Assembly: GCA_023105745.1 (NCBI GenBank)
Contig: JALGQZ010000001.1
Coordinates: 54,506,937 to 54,570,936 of the forward strand
Length of the DNA: 64,000 bases
From: Austropuccinia psidii
Taxonomy: Eukaryota; Basidiomycota; Pucciniomycetes; Pucciniales; Sphaerophragmiaceae
Direction: 5' to 3'
Shown piece after piece: positions 1 through 12,558 of the stretch. A program made the translations under genes and the position numbers. Below the pieces are notes generated by a model. The model made no database searches. It worked only from the letters and a program-made list of their open reading frames with translations, and was not told the DNA's origin. The stretch's first letter is position 1. Every line of letters begins with the position of its first letter.

Positions 1-3000
1 ATATGTTAAAAGGGCTTTTAGATAGCTCTCTTGATCAAATATTTAATTATTAATAGCTTTTATAATAGTAGAGTAAACTTGGAAATCATATTTGGGGCTT
101 TCATCAGCCTCAAAATAAATTGGTCAGCTGCACAATAGGAAATAATAATACTTGATTATGTGTGCACTCATAAGATTTGATATTATTTTTTTAATGTTTA
201 TATTGAATCTAATTAATCTATTGTATTAGATTGAAATTATTCAACAAGAAATGATTAATGTTTATACTTCAAAAATTCCAAAGTTCATTATTCAGAAATC
301 CATTTTTGTGTAGATATAGTGACAGGTGTATATTTCTTATGAAATAGTTTATTTTCAATTTCTAATATAAGCCCAAACATTTTATGAAATTTCTTTTTTT
401 CAATTTAAGTACCTGATCTCCTGTGGTACTCCAAAAATCTATTCTTTATCCAAAAAATGCCAAGTGTTAATATGTGAAAAAAGAAAAGTAAATCATTTGA
501 AAATAAAGATCTCCCCTTCAAATTGTATCTTTCCTCAAAAGATATATTTGATAGAGTTCAAAATTATTTCTGTGAAGACCTTCTGTAAAGAGCTTTTACA
601 GAAAATGGATTTATTATCTCACATTTGTATACTGCATCATATTCTGTACAGATCACATTCCATCAAATTCCACAGGAGGAACATAGATTTATAATCCACC
701 TACAGAACCAAGAATTTTCATTGTTAAACCTTCTTCCACTCTCAAATTTCTCTACTATTATTCTAAAAATTGCAGAAATTTCTTTCTATCACAATGAAGA
801 AAAAAAAGAAACATTCACCAAACTGGCTGACTTCAGAAGAATAAAAGCTCACAAAATCTTGAATCAATGCTCTACAAGGCCCAGAGTCTGGAAAAAATCA
901 AATGGAAAGGAAATTCTATGTTGAAAGGGACACAAAACTTCAATTATTTAAGCAACATACACCATGGAAAAAATTTAGAGCCTGGAGGCATTATGGTATT
1001 CCATACCTATCATTCCAAAGTTCAGATTCACTATAGCACAATTAAGAAGGTAATTAATATATAAATATATAATATGATAAAAATAAGAGTAAAATAAACT
1101 TATATAAAGCTCACAAAGATACCTAGCTAACTTTAATCACTATCACAAAAAGTGGCTACACCTGAAAGCAGGTGTTGAACTTCAAATTATCTTGAACCCA
1201 TCCTAGAATCAGCTCTGACCCTTCCTCTGAAGTATATTGAACCCAGGATTTGAATGTTTTTAATATTACAGGAAATTCAAATCTACTGGAATATTAGGGA
1301 ATTTCCAATATGTGAACTCTTCTTTCAGCTTTATAATATACAAATATAATACATCATACAAAACTTTCTCCCAGATATATGTTCATATTAATACAAATAA
1401 TAGCTACTATGAAGATTTGAGCCCACAGATGTCTTCTTCATTTCAAAACTCACATTTGTTTTGAACAAAAGAAGTATTTTAAGCCACTTCCTAATAGGGA
1501 GATAATTTTCATATTCCTGGATTGGTCACTTATCATTACTTTGAAATAATAATTCTTGGTGTTTCTTCAAAAAATAGCTTAAATATGAAAACAAGCTTTC
1601 AAAAATTAGGACTATACTTGAGAAACTGACTTATCTCATATTTATTGTGTCTTATATGATCCATTTCTGTAATTTGAGAAGAAAAGAATGAAAAATTTGA
1701 AAGAGCTTTTGAAGAGAATTACTTCCAGAAGGAAAAAAATTAAATAGATATAGTTTTTTTATTCTTTATTGATTTAAGTGTGACTTGAAAGTCTTTAATT
1801 TTCTGATTCCTTTATATCATTGATAAATTTTCTTTGAGTATAATTTCTATCCTGTAAAGAGAAAAGAGGGATTACTTTTGGGGTTGTGGAGGTTGAGTTT
1901 TTAAGTAAATAGATCTATAGTAGGCTCTGTGAAGCAAATGCTTTCTACTACAAAAAATTTACAAAGGTGTGAAGGAATAAGCACTCTCAGGGTTTGAAGG
2001 GGCCAAGAATGTAAAATTGTCATTGATTTTAAATTGAGAGCCATTAAAGGTTCTAATATTGAGAATTTTTTTATTAGAATATATGATATTACAGTATCAG
2101 GCATTGGAGGGACTGCTACTGTAATTTCTAATAAGAAAACATAAAATTAAAATAAAACCAGTTCTAAAATCTGGAAAAACAACTCAAAAAAAATGATAAA
2201 ATAAAGTTCAGGAACATAACAAAAACACTTTACAAGGGTGGTATTAGAAGAAAAGAGTTATTTCCATAAATATATAGACAAAAAAACTAAAATAGGGAAA
2301 TAAAATTAATGAAAAAAGTATTTTAAAGTGGAAGAAATTCAGTTTTTGCTTCTGGCTTTGTTCAAAAAAAATAAAGACAAGAATTCAATTTTAGAAAAAA
2401 AATTAAATACAGCTCATTTTCCATGAACGTTTGATGTATTACATCTTGGATGGAGTTTTATTCCTTAGCTGGATACTGTCTTTAAGAAACACTATAATCA
2501 TTTATTATTTATGGGTTTTTTGTTTGTGCTTCATATTCAAAAAAATTAAGAGCAATAATTTTTGAGATAAAAAAGAGAAATTTGGGATGGACTGATAGAA
2601 GATATATGAATTATACAAGTTACTGATAACCTTAATTAAAACCTCAATATTTTTTTATTTAAGGATATGAAAACAAAGTTACTCAAGCTTTGAAAACTGT
2701 CTTCCCACATCATTAATTGGACCTGGTGAAATATCTTTGAGAAACTTGATTTTTCTTTAATCCTGTTCAAATAATTTCAAGCTTCAAATTAATACTAGGA
2801 TATTACTTTTTGTAAGAATTGAAAGAAATCTTTTTGATTTTAAGTAAGATTTATTTCTGAAATTGGCCATATTTTCATTGATTCAAGCATAGAAATATCA
2901 TTTGAAGAAATAATGAGCATAGCACATGAGAGATAATTCTATTGATGGTATCAAGAATTTAAAACAAGAAGCCTTTCATATATTCCTATCCAAGAAGAGA
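1..3000. other. AT-rich spacer, no gene seen
   Basis: Very AT-rich sequence with only short chance open frames and no recognisable protein, RNA or LTR end. It forms the left flank of Element 1. Joined to the right flank at 24551 it would be the target DNA before that insertion. Confidence 0.6.
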
Positions 3001-3005
3001 CATAA

Positions 3006-5548
3006 TGTAACACTCACTATTCGGGGGAAAGGGAATTCAATCTTACACCCACTAAAACAGCTCAAACCAGAGAATCCATTGTGTGTATCAGTAGTTGGTT
3101 GCAGCAATCTTCCTTGCTCAAACATGCATACAGCTTGGTTTCCCAATACAGTCTGTCCACTCTTGTACAGGTTGGAGTCAAGATTCTGAACCTGTATGAT
3201 CACTCAATACCACCACCCCTCTTGTCCAGATTCCATACAGCCATACAGGAACTGTATTGTTCAAACTAAATTCAATCATAAGTTCCTCTTATGAAGATTC
3301 TATGTCTGGATCAGGGCGGGTGATTCTCACATATACCAGCCCCTCTTTCTACCCCTGGGGACCTTTCCCCAGTTAAGTAATTTAGTTGATTTATTATTTT
3401 ATGAATATTCTTAACCTTATTTTTGGGTATTATATTTATTGGCTTCAAGATAGTATTTGAATTTCTTCTTTGCCTGTACTATGAGGGGTGGATATGAAGC
3501 TTTGATTAAATATCAAGTACTTTTCCTATCCTCAAAACTTACATAATGTACAATATGATTAAAAACATTAAGAATTAAGAGTTTTAAGAGAAAAAATGCC
3601 AAGTGTATTGTTTTTAACTTTGTAAGGATAAAAAGATGATATTTTAAATACTTATTGCATTACTAACAATAAACATTTATCCAAAAAATACCCTAAAAGA
3701 GATATTTAAGGCTACAAAAGAAATTTCTTCAAGAGAAATTTAAATTGGGATTAATTGAGCAAAGACATGCAGGCAAGTAATATAAGAAAAAAGTCTTTAA
3801 AAATATTATTAAAGAGAAAAAATTCCCAAAAGTGATTGGAATGAATTTGGAAACAAAGTGACAAAGCTAACAGTGATCAAAGATGCTTTAATTCACTTAT
3901 GGGGTGGTTCAAGGGTAAAAATGATTATAAGAGTTACAAACAATTATAATAATAATTTTCATGTGTTTCAAAGGTCTAAAATCATTTAAAAAGGGTGGTT
4001 GGAATCTTTTATTTATTGGTTTAATAGTGTTTAAACTCATTATAAAAGGAAAAGATTCTAACATGAAGAGAAACATGAGGCAAGAAAACATTCTTTTATA
4101 GCCATCAATTTTCTTACTCCAAAAGTAGAGTTTTCTCTTGTCAGTTGTGGAAAATGCTCTGACCACAGAAAATCCAATTATGGCATCAATAAACCCTGGT
4201 TTAGGCCAAAAAAGGGCTTGTTTTGGCCATTTTAGACCCTTAAATCAGAGATTACTATAGAAATACCTGGCTTTAAGCCTTAAAACCATGTAAGAATGTG
4301 TTTAAGAGATGTAAAAACCAGTTCAAATTTTTTTTAAAATTATTGTTTCATCTTAAGGATAGTTTTACCCTCTTGGCAACAGTTAAAACTTCCCTGGTCT
4401 GTATCAAACCCTCATCATCAATTGAGACACAAACCCTGTGACTCAATTCCAGGCCAAGAGTGATGAACCTTTGCATGGATTTTTACATCTCATGCCTGTC
4501 AGCAAGGAATTTGGGGGTCTGGCTCCCCCTTGGAGCCAAGATTCCTTTCCCCCCCAGAATCAATCTTTCCACTTTATGTTTTCTTTAATTCCTCATCAGT
4601 ATCATACTTATAATTTACATATGTAATTCAATGGAGTTTTTACAGTACACCACTGTAATAATTCATACCTTATATTTAAATTAAAGTTCACTTATGTAAT
4701 ACACACATACATTTTGACATTTCAATTGAAAATACTTCAATTCCTCATGACTTCCAAACTACCCACAAAACCTCAATTTTAACACATAAATTGATGGCTA
4801 ACACCACATGTGATATTAATTAAGTTAAGGTTTTTTGTATTTTCAACATTTGTACAGAAACTACTAAAAACTCAATTTAAGCTTATTTAGAGTTGAGTTA
4901 CAGAAATGTTACCCAGAGGTGACCCCACCTTATCTTCTATGAGGAGTCCAATGGTGAAATAATTCTCATATGTTTACTTGTCAGAGAAAAATCTATAATA
5001 ATTTTCTTTAAATTTTTTCCAAAAATATTTCAATTTTGGTATTTTTGTTGAAAATTTGTTTTTACTTAATTTTTTCAAGTAAAAATGTGTTTTCACAATT
5101 TTACATTTCAATGTAGTTTTATTGTTAAATTATAATTAAATTTTCATTTTTGTATATAAATTTATATTTAGAATTTAATTTTTTGTTTTTATAATATAAA
5201 GAAATTCATTTTATTTACAATTGTATCTTGTTTTATCATTTGTGGTCTTTTGGGTATCTGAAACTACCTATAAGGCTCACATGTACAGTATGGGTTGTGG
5301 TGGCCATATCCTTGACACTTCTCTTTCCTTCTGACAGGTTGAAGCAGTGGACTTGGACTTGTTTGTGGCTGGCTCTTTTATTTCTAACTCTCATCATTCG
5401 TTTCTGCTTTTTCTTATATTTTTTTATTAGTAATCCTACTTATTACACTCTTAAGTGTATTCCATTTTACCAGATCATGAGCCCCCCATAAGTAAGTCCC
5501 AGTTTACTGAGTTCCAGGCCCTCTTCACTTAGAAGAGCCCCTGTGACA
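3006..5548 (+). repeat. 5' LTR of Element 1 (LTR-A), interrupted
   Basis: Matches the 3' LTR at 23787-24545 base by base over most of its length. Both contain the CACATATACCAGCCCCTC block and both end in TGTGACA. The copy is about 736 bases once the solo LTR at 3480-5281 and one duplicated target are taken out. The right end (5548) is followed by an AT-rich leader, and I see no convincing tRNA primer-binding site there. Confidence 0.88.
3480..5281 (-). repeat. Solo LTR (LTR-B family) inside the LTR of Element 1
   Basis: Same family as the LTRs of Element 2, lying antisense to them on the plus strand. Its left end is degenerate (TATGAGGGGTGG where the others have TGTAAGGTGTGG) and its right end is AAGGCTCACA. 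It is flanked by TGTAC at 3475-3479 and 5282-5286. No internal sequence remains, so it arose by recombination between the two LTRs of a full element. Confidence 0.9.
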
Positions 5549-6294
5549 TTAAATTAATTAACTGATAATTTCTTCTTTCTTTTCATTCATTTATATTCAT
5601 TTCCATCATTCTTCAATTATTAATCTTTTAATATTTTAAGATTTTACATGATTATGATTTCTCTCTCTCATCAATTTTCATCCCATTTACTTTATTCAAA
5701 TGACAAGTTATTCTTCTCATTTCTTAATCATTTCTGACCCACTCATTTTAATTCTCAATTTGGTATCAAATCCACATTTCTTTTGTTTTTTACTCACGTC
5801 TTATGAGGATTCTTATTGATTGGTTAATTGAGTGGTTGATTGATTGGGATTCATTTTGGTTATTGCTCTAGAGATTCAGGATTATGTTTAGATTGGATTG
5901 ATTTACTGGTTTTAAATTCCTCAATATAACTGATTGATCCCCAAGAATTGATTTTGATTATTGATTGATTTGACTCATCAAAATATTGAGCTGATTCCTG
6001 AATATATAGATCAACTCATTGATTCCTCAAGACCTTGATTGTACATTGAAGAAATCTATTGATTCATTAATTATTTAATCATTCAATATTTTATTGATAT
6101 TTTATCTGATTTGATTTTGACATTGACTGAATTGATTGATTTATTGATTGAATTTGATTTCACCTTAACACTGTTGATTTATTCCTCAGGTTTCATCAAG
6201 AATTTAATCGTCATTGATTTGGCCACTCTTTGATTCCTTATTTTCAAGTATCATCAAGTTACTTTTCTTATTCTTTAATAATTTCACTTTAGCA
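5549..6294 (+). other. Leader of Element 1, rich in TTGATTGA repeats
   Basis: Non-coding stretch between the 5' LTR and gag. From about 5815 to 6180 it is crowded with TTGATTGATT-like words (ATTGATTGATT, TTGATTGATTTATTG and similar), a loose simple repeat. No open frame of note. Confidence 0.6.
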
Positions 6295-7650
6295 TAGCTC
6301 TCCAGCCAAGAATACAAGATCTCAAAGACCTCAAGCTATCCTGACTCCTGCAGCAAGGCTCCTCTTGACTGCACAAGATCAGTTCATCAACTGACTGCAA
6401 ATTTGGACAGATGACCATCACCCTCCAAAAGAGGAGGTGTGAAGTCAATAAGATCAAGATCCTTCTCTGGATTGTTAGGTGGCTATCAAAGAATTGATCA
6501 AGGGCCTAGAAGTAGATTGGGGGAAGCATAAGATGAAGAGGGGAAAGAGTCTGTGGAAAATGAAGTGGAAGCTGCCTTGTAAGGTGCCCCTGAGGCTTCT
6601 GAAGGTTCAAATCTAGCCCATTCCAATCAACCTCTTGTCTCTCAAGTTGAACCAAACTTTCTCAAAATGATGGAGAAAATGACTGGATTCATGGGGCAGC
6701 TAACTAAAGAAGTTGCCCTCAGGGACAATTCCAAAGCCCCTGCACTCAAGACTCCATGAATGAAGGCACCTGATTCCTTTTATTATACTAAAGCTTATCA
6801 ATTGAGGGGATTTATTCAATATTTTCAGTTGTCACTACATAATAATACAGCAAATTTCTTCTCTGGCAGGAAGAAAGTTCTTTACTCAACTTCTTTTCTC
6901 ACTGGTAGATCTGGAAAATGGATTGAACCCTACCTCTCAAATATTTCCAATGAAGATCCTTCCTATCTTCTCAATAATTGGAAGCTGTTTGAAAACAAAC
7001 TATTCACTCTGTTTGGTGATCCCAATGAATTCAGGAAAGCTGAACAAGAGCTGAACAATTTCAGGATGAAGGAAAGTGGTCATTTTTCTTTGTACATTGC
7101 TGATTTTAGAAGCTCAATGTCAAGAATTGGAGATTGGGGAGAAAGGGCATATATTCATGTTTACAGAAGAGAATTGGAATAAAGATTATTGGATCAGTTG
7201 GCTTCTAACCCTGGTACTCTTGATACTCATAAAGAACTCATTGAAATCACCTTGGAATTAGATACCAGGTACCATGAGAGGCAGAAGGAAAAGGGTGGAA
7301 ATCAAGAAAAGAAGCCTCCTTTCACTGGATCCAATTTTTCATAGACCTCCTCAAGACTCATCTTAAAAGAGGCCTCACCAGAAGAAGAATAAGGAGGGCA
7401 AGAAATCTCAAGTTTAAAAGGATAAGCCCCATGCTGCTCTCCTCAAAAAGGAAAATAACCTAATTGGCTCTGAAAAGGAGAGGAGGATTGAAGAAGGCTT
7501 ATGCACTTATTGTGGGAGAAAACACCCAATTGAGGAATGCTTCAATAGACCTCAGAACAAGCCTGGATCATCAAGAGGCTTCCCTAGCAAGCAGGCAAAA
7601 GCCTGGTGGGAATCATGATGTGTTCAATGTTTCTCACTTATTTCCTTAAA
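6295..7650 (+). pseudogene. gag: gag of Element 1, broken
   Basis: Capsid/nucleocapsid gene of the retrotransposon. It opens near 6295 with an N-terminal NTRSQ-type segment, then stops and shifts frame. The longest open piece (6760-7182) holds the gypsy gag core with FLTGRSGKWIEPYL and the LFGDPNEFRKAEQEL stretch typical of the Retrotrans_gag family. After a stop the frame continues to about 7310 (LASNPGTLDTHKELIEITLE). A zinc knuckle, CTYCGRKHPIEEC, lies at about 7499-7537. At least three in-frame stops separate these pieces, so no Gag can be made. The order gag core then zinc knuckle then protease is the normal gypsy order. Confidence 0.8.
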
Positions 7651-7715
7651 GAGCACAATTGTGTGGTTTGAATACTAGGGTCCAGAAATCTTTAAAATTC
7701 CTTAGTTTATATACT

Positions 7716-8079
7716 GTCTCTGATAATTTTTATAGTATTCTCATTGATTCTGGTGCCACAAACTCTTTTATTGCAAAGAATTCTTTTCTCAAGTACTCAT
7801 TGACTATGTCAGAGCTCCCTGAAAAGATTCCTCTTTTCATTTTGGATTCAAATTAGTCCCCTACCTTGTTCATCACCCATTATACCAAGTGCATAGTTGA
7901 CTTTCCTTCATTCCCAAGCTTTGAATGGGATTTTTTTATCATAGCTTCAACCAAGGGAGAAGACCTGATATTGGGATATGATTACTCTACCATTTTGCTC
8001 CCATTATTGATTTGAAATATGGATTGACAAGCTATGATTCTATTCATAAGGATTCTAGGGGTATTAATTCTTCTACTAG
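7716..8079 (+). pseudogene. protease of Element 1, cut by Element 2
   Basis: Aspartic protease of the retroelement polyprotein. The active-site triad is in ILIDSGATNSFIAKNSF (about 7740-7790), and a flap-like segment follows downstream around GEDLILGYDYSTILL (about 7960-8005). There is a stop after LFILDSN at 7856. The protein is then interrupted at 8079/16963 by Element 2, which landed on ACTAG. Sequence after 16962 continues the linker towards the reverse transcriptase. Confidence 0.78.
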
Positions 8080-9921
8080 TGGAAGGTGTGGATATGAAAA
8101 TTTGATTAAAAATCAAGTACTTTTCCTGTCCTCAAAATTTGTATAAGGTAAAAATCAATTAAAAATAGTAAGAAATATTATTTTTAAGAGAAAACATGCC
8201 AATTTTATTGTTTATAGCTTTATTAGTATAAAAAAATAATATTATAAAAATTTATTGTTTTACCAACAATAAAAATTTATCCAAAAAATACTCTACAAGA
8301 GATATTTTCAGGCTACAAAAGAAATTTCTTCAAGAGCAATTTCAATTGGAATTAATTGAGCAAAAAACTGCAAGCAATTAATTAAAGAACAGATCCTTTA
8401 AAAACGATATGAAAGAAAAAACACACCCAAAAGTGACCAGAGTGAATTTGGAAACAAAGTGACAAAGCTTACAGTGATGAAAGATGCTTTAATTCACTTT
8501 TGGGGTGGTTCAGGGGCAAAAATAATTATAAGAGTTACAAACAACGATTATAATGATTTTTTTCACGTGGTTACAAGGCTCAAAAAGATTTGAAAAAGGT
8601 TTTTGGAATCTTTTATTTATTGGTTTAACAGTGTTTAAACTAATTAATAAAAGGAAAAGATTCTAACAAGAAGAGAAAAGTGGGGCAAAGAAGACATTCT
8701 TTTATAGCCATCAATTTTCTTACTCCAAAAGTAAAATTTACTCTTGTCAGTCGTGAAAAACAGTCTGACAACATAAAAGCCAATTATGGTATCATTGAAC
8801 CCTGGTTTAGACTAAAAAAGGGCTGGTTTAAGTCATTTTTAGTCATTTTTAGCCATCTTAGACCCTTAAATCAGCCATTACTATAGCAATACCTGGTCTA
8901 GAGCCTTCAAAACACGTGTGAATGTGTATAAGAGACATACAAACCAGTTAAAACTGTTTTTACTATGATTGTTTTATCTTAAGGGTAGTTTTACCCTCTT
9001 GGCAACAGCTGAAACTACCCCATTTGGTATTAAAACCTCATCATCAATTGAGTCCACAGACCCTGTAACTCAATTCCAGGCCAAAAGTGATTGATTTTTG
9101 CGTGAATTTTGACATCCCACGCCTGTCAGCAAGGACTTTGGGGGTCTAGCTCCCCCTTAGAGCTGGAGTTCCTTTCCCCCCCCAAATTTAATCTTTCCAA
9201 TTTATTTTTCCTTTAAATCCTCATCATGTATTATACTTATACTTTACATATGTAATTCAATTGAGTTGTACAGTTCAATACAGTAATAATTGATACCTAA
9301 TATGTAAATCATAGTTCACTTATGTAATACACATGCACATTTTGACATTTCAATTGAATTCAATTGAAAAAACTTTCATTCCTCATAACTTCTAAAATAT
9401 ACACAACACCTCAATTTTAACACAAATTTTGGTGATTAGCACTACATTTGATGTGAATTAAATTAAAATTTTGAGGATTTTTAATTTTCATACAGAAAAT
9501 ACTAAAAACTTAATTTAAGCTTATTTAGAGTTGAGTTACAAAACTTTCACTCCAAGGTGACCCCACCTGATTTTTTATGAGGAATCCAATGGTGAAATAA
9601 TTTTCATATGTTTATTTATTGGATAAAAAGTTATAATAATTTTTATTTAACTTTTTTCCAAATTTGTTTATTTTTTTTTACAATTTTGTTAAAAATTCAT
9701 TTTTACTTAATTTTTTCAAGCATAAGTGTAATTTTACAATTCCAAAATTTAATGTAATTTTATTTTTGAATTGTAATTAAATTTTTAATTGTGAATATGA
9801 TTTTATATTTATATATTGATTTTCATTTTAATAATATCAATAAATTCATTTTATTTATATTTATATGTTAATTTTGTATTTGTGGTCTTTTGGGTATATG
9901 AAATTACCTCTAAGGCTCACA
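8080..9921 (-). repeat. 3' LTR of Element 2 (LTR-B)
   Basis: Reads TGGAAGGTGTGG to AAGGCTCACA on the plus strand. It pairs with 15130-16957 along its whole length with scattered mismatches and small indels. The TGG at the outer end is a change from TGT in the partner. Confidence 0.93.
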
Positions 9922-9940
9922 TTCCCTCCCCCTAAAAAAA
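9922..9940 (-). other. Polypurine tract of Element 2
   Basis: On the minus strand a run of T, then AGGGGGAGGGAA, directly abuts the start of the 3' LTR. This is the expected place and composition for the plus-strand DNA primer. Confidence 0.85.
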
Positions 9941-9942
9941 TA

Positions 9943-10461
9943 TTACTTTGTAATATTGTTATTTCTAGTGTGTCTGAACCTTCTGAGAAGTTTAGTAGCT
10001 TCAGGTATGTATCTTTCTCTTGTTCTGTCTTCAGACAGATGTCCTGAGAAGGGGCTTTCATGGCATTCTTTTGGTACAAGATTGATTAATGACCTGTCCA
10101 CAACTGTCATGACACATGTGTGCTTGGTCCTGTGATAAATTATACCATCCAGTATGTAAAATCTTCCTTCATCATAAGATCCTTTCCATACTTCATCCAA
10201 GGAATGTATTAGAGCGTTGTATTTACAGTCTTTGTTGACCAATTGGCATAAGATTCTACAATTTGTATCTTGAATGTAACTACTCCTGACTTCTTCAAAG
10301 AAGGTGGTGTTCAAGTCTGTAACACTTATTCCTTCTATTGGGCTCTGTGGTGAAGCTTCTTCTGGAACATAAGCAGGATTATCAATATTATTTGGTAATG
10401 GCCATCTGCTTAGTCCATCTGCATTCTTATGAATATTCCCATTCTTATGGACAATAGTCAT
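9943..10461 (-). pseudogene. C-terminal pol of Element 2 with integrase core deleted
   Basis: A 172-residue frame starting in the RNase H/integrase linker ([10 protein letters not shown], about residues 13-22) and running through the start of the integrase zinc finger ([16 protein letters not shown]). At about residue 147 (near 10015-10022) it jumps straight to [13 protein letters not shown], the polyprotein C-terminus. Element 3 has roughly 1.2 kb between the matching points. The whole DDE core and most of the C-terminal domain are therefore missing, and the junction happens to stay open. The frame is offset from the preceding reverse-transcriptase frame by a shift near 10480. The deletion makes this copy unable to integrate by itself. 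Confidence 0.85.
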
Positions 10462-11630
10462 ATTGCTCCTGTATTACTGATGGATATTTGCCATCTGAGC
10501 ATATGCCTGTTGGGTGTTTTCATGTTTAAAAGTGACTTGACATCTGTACAATCTGTTATCACCTCAAAAACACATCCCTCTAAGAAGTAGTTCAGCTTTT
10601 TCAAGGCCCAGACAAGGCATAGACATTCCATTTGACTTGCCCCATATCTGGCTTCAGTTGGTTTGATTTGCCTGGATATGAAACATATGGGTCCTTCTAC
10701 AGGTTTATCATTTATGATCTGAAGTTGGTGAAGTGCAGCACCCAGTCCATCCCCTGATGCATCAATATACAATTTGAAAGGCAATTTAAAGTCTGGCATC
10801 AGTAAGAGTGGAGCAGTGGTCAAGGCTTCTCTTAGAGACTCAACAGCTTTGACTCTGTCAACAGTCATTTCAAATACTGTGTCTTTGTCACACAATTTAT
10901 AAAGTGGTCTTGCTATGGATGCAAAATCTTTAACTTGTTGCCTGTAATATCCTGAAAAACCTAAGAATGACTGAATTTCCTTCTTGTTATGAGGCATGGG
11001 TTTTAGCAATACTGCTGCAACTTTGTTTTTGTCAATTCCAAGGGACAAACCAGATACAATATGTCCTAGTGCCTTAAGTCCTTTAAATCCAAAATGGAAT
11101 TTCTTCAAGGAGATTTTCATGTTTACTGATTGAATTTCTGTCAGACCTCTGGACAATCTGTACATGTGCTCCTCCCAAGTCTTGGAACAGATAATAATGT
11201 CATGAATGTAAATGATCGACCATCCCTCTGAGAGGTCTTCAGGGAAGATTTCATTCATCATTCTTTGGAAGTGTGAAGGTGCATTTTCGATGCCAAAGGG
11301 CATCCTCAAGTATTCATAAACTCCACAATGAAAAATAATTCTCAAGTATTTTCTTGCTCCTGGTGTCACCACATTTTGATGGAATCCCTTAAGGGCATCC
11401 ATAGTGGTTATATGCACTGCTTGAGATATTTGAGTAAGGGCAATTTGGATTTTTGGTATTGGGTATCTGTCTGGAACAGTGTAAGTGTTAAGAGCTCTAA
11501 AGTCCCCAACCATTCTAGATTTTCCATTATGCCATGCCACTATGACTGGTGTAGTTATTTCAACTTCTTCATTGTGGCCTACTTTTCTTATTACACCAAG
11601 GTCCAGAAGTTCTTTGATATGAATTTCCAA
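10458..11630 (-). pseudogene. pol: reverse transcriptase and RNase H of Element 2
   Basis: A 390-residue open piece. Residues about 25-160 are the palm and fingers of a gypsy reverse transcriptase: [26 protein letters not shown], then [17 protein letters not shown]. The catalytic box at 141-144 reads YIHD, whereas YIDD is normal; a single base (codon at 11202-11204) changes the first catalytic Asp to His. RNase H follows from about residue 285, with [25 protein letters not shown] and VITDCT supplying its acidic residues. The frame is shifted against the upstream protease frame near 11640 and against the downstream frame near 10480. Confidence 0.9.
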
Positions 11631-12558
11631 AGCTTCTCTTGATTTTTGAGCTTGCTGGATATGCAGGTCTTCTTAAGAATGGTGGATAAGGTCTCTCAAT
11701 GTTAAGAATGACGTCAACTTCATGACCAATAATTGCTCCTAGAGGTTCTTCATCCGAAGCAAATGCTGTTCTGTGGTCATACAAAAGGTAAGAAAGTTCT
11801 TTTTCTTGTTTATCAGTAAGATGAAGGTTTATTTCAGCCTCATTTAACTGTTCAGACTTTAATTTCTCTAACTCTAAGTTGACTGGTGATACTTTGTTTA
11901 CTGCAATTTGTCCTTTAAATGGTAAAAAGACAAATTTTTGGTGCTTATTGTCTCCAATAGTAAAGTATCTGTCTTTGTTGTTATGCAAATCTATCCCATA
12001 CATGATTAAATAGTCCTTTCCCAATATAAAATGGCAACTAGAGCACTTTTCCATAACAACAAATTCATTTGTGATTCTTAAATTCCCATTTATGTGTGGG
12101 AATATGAGATTGGTCTCAAAAATTCCTAATGCTTTCATTGGATTACTTGAACTATTGAATTTTATACCATCAATTGGTAACAATTGGTCTTCAAAATTTG
12201 GTACACAAGTCCTAAGAAACAATTTTCCAACACAAGAGCAGAAGGCTCCTGGGTCAAGCAAAAGCTTGGTGGGCTTGTTGTCAATCACCACTTCTGTTAT
12301 ACAGGAGTTACCAGCTGTAGAACCTTTCCCTCTGTTTGGTTTTGTTTTCATAGGTTGTGCATCTTGAGCTTTTGATACATCAAATTGACCATTGCTCAAT
12401 TGTGGCAAGTGGGAATAAGATTCCATGATGTCAATAGTGGCATTGATATTTTCTATATCTTTTGAAGATTCAGAAAATATTGATGACTTATCATCTGAAT
12501 TGTCTTCAATTATGTCATCTTTTTCAACATCAGGTTTTTTTTTCAATATCACTTTCAT
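11569..12558 (-). pseudogene. protease and linker of Element 2
   Basis: A 329-residue open piece. After an acidic, serine-rich linker, residues about 90-215 form a retropepsin-like domain. The active-site segment reads KLLLDPGAFCSCVGK (D-P-G rather than D-S/T-G), and a later segment is CSSCHFILGKDYLIMYG. Residues about 245-310 lead into the reverse transcriptase ([16 protein letters not shown]), where a frameshift ends the piece. The DPG form may be a lineage trait rather than a mutation; comparison with other copies would tell. Confidence 0.82.

Noticed and set aside
11328..11642. Plus-strand 104-codon frame in Element 2
   Set aside because: Shadow of the reverse transcriptase on the other strand.
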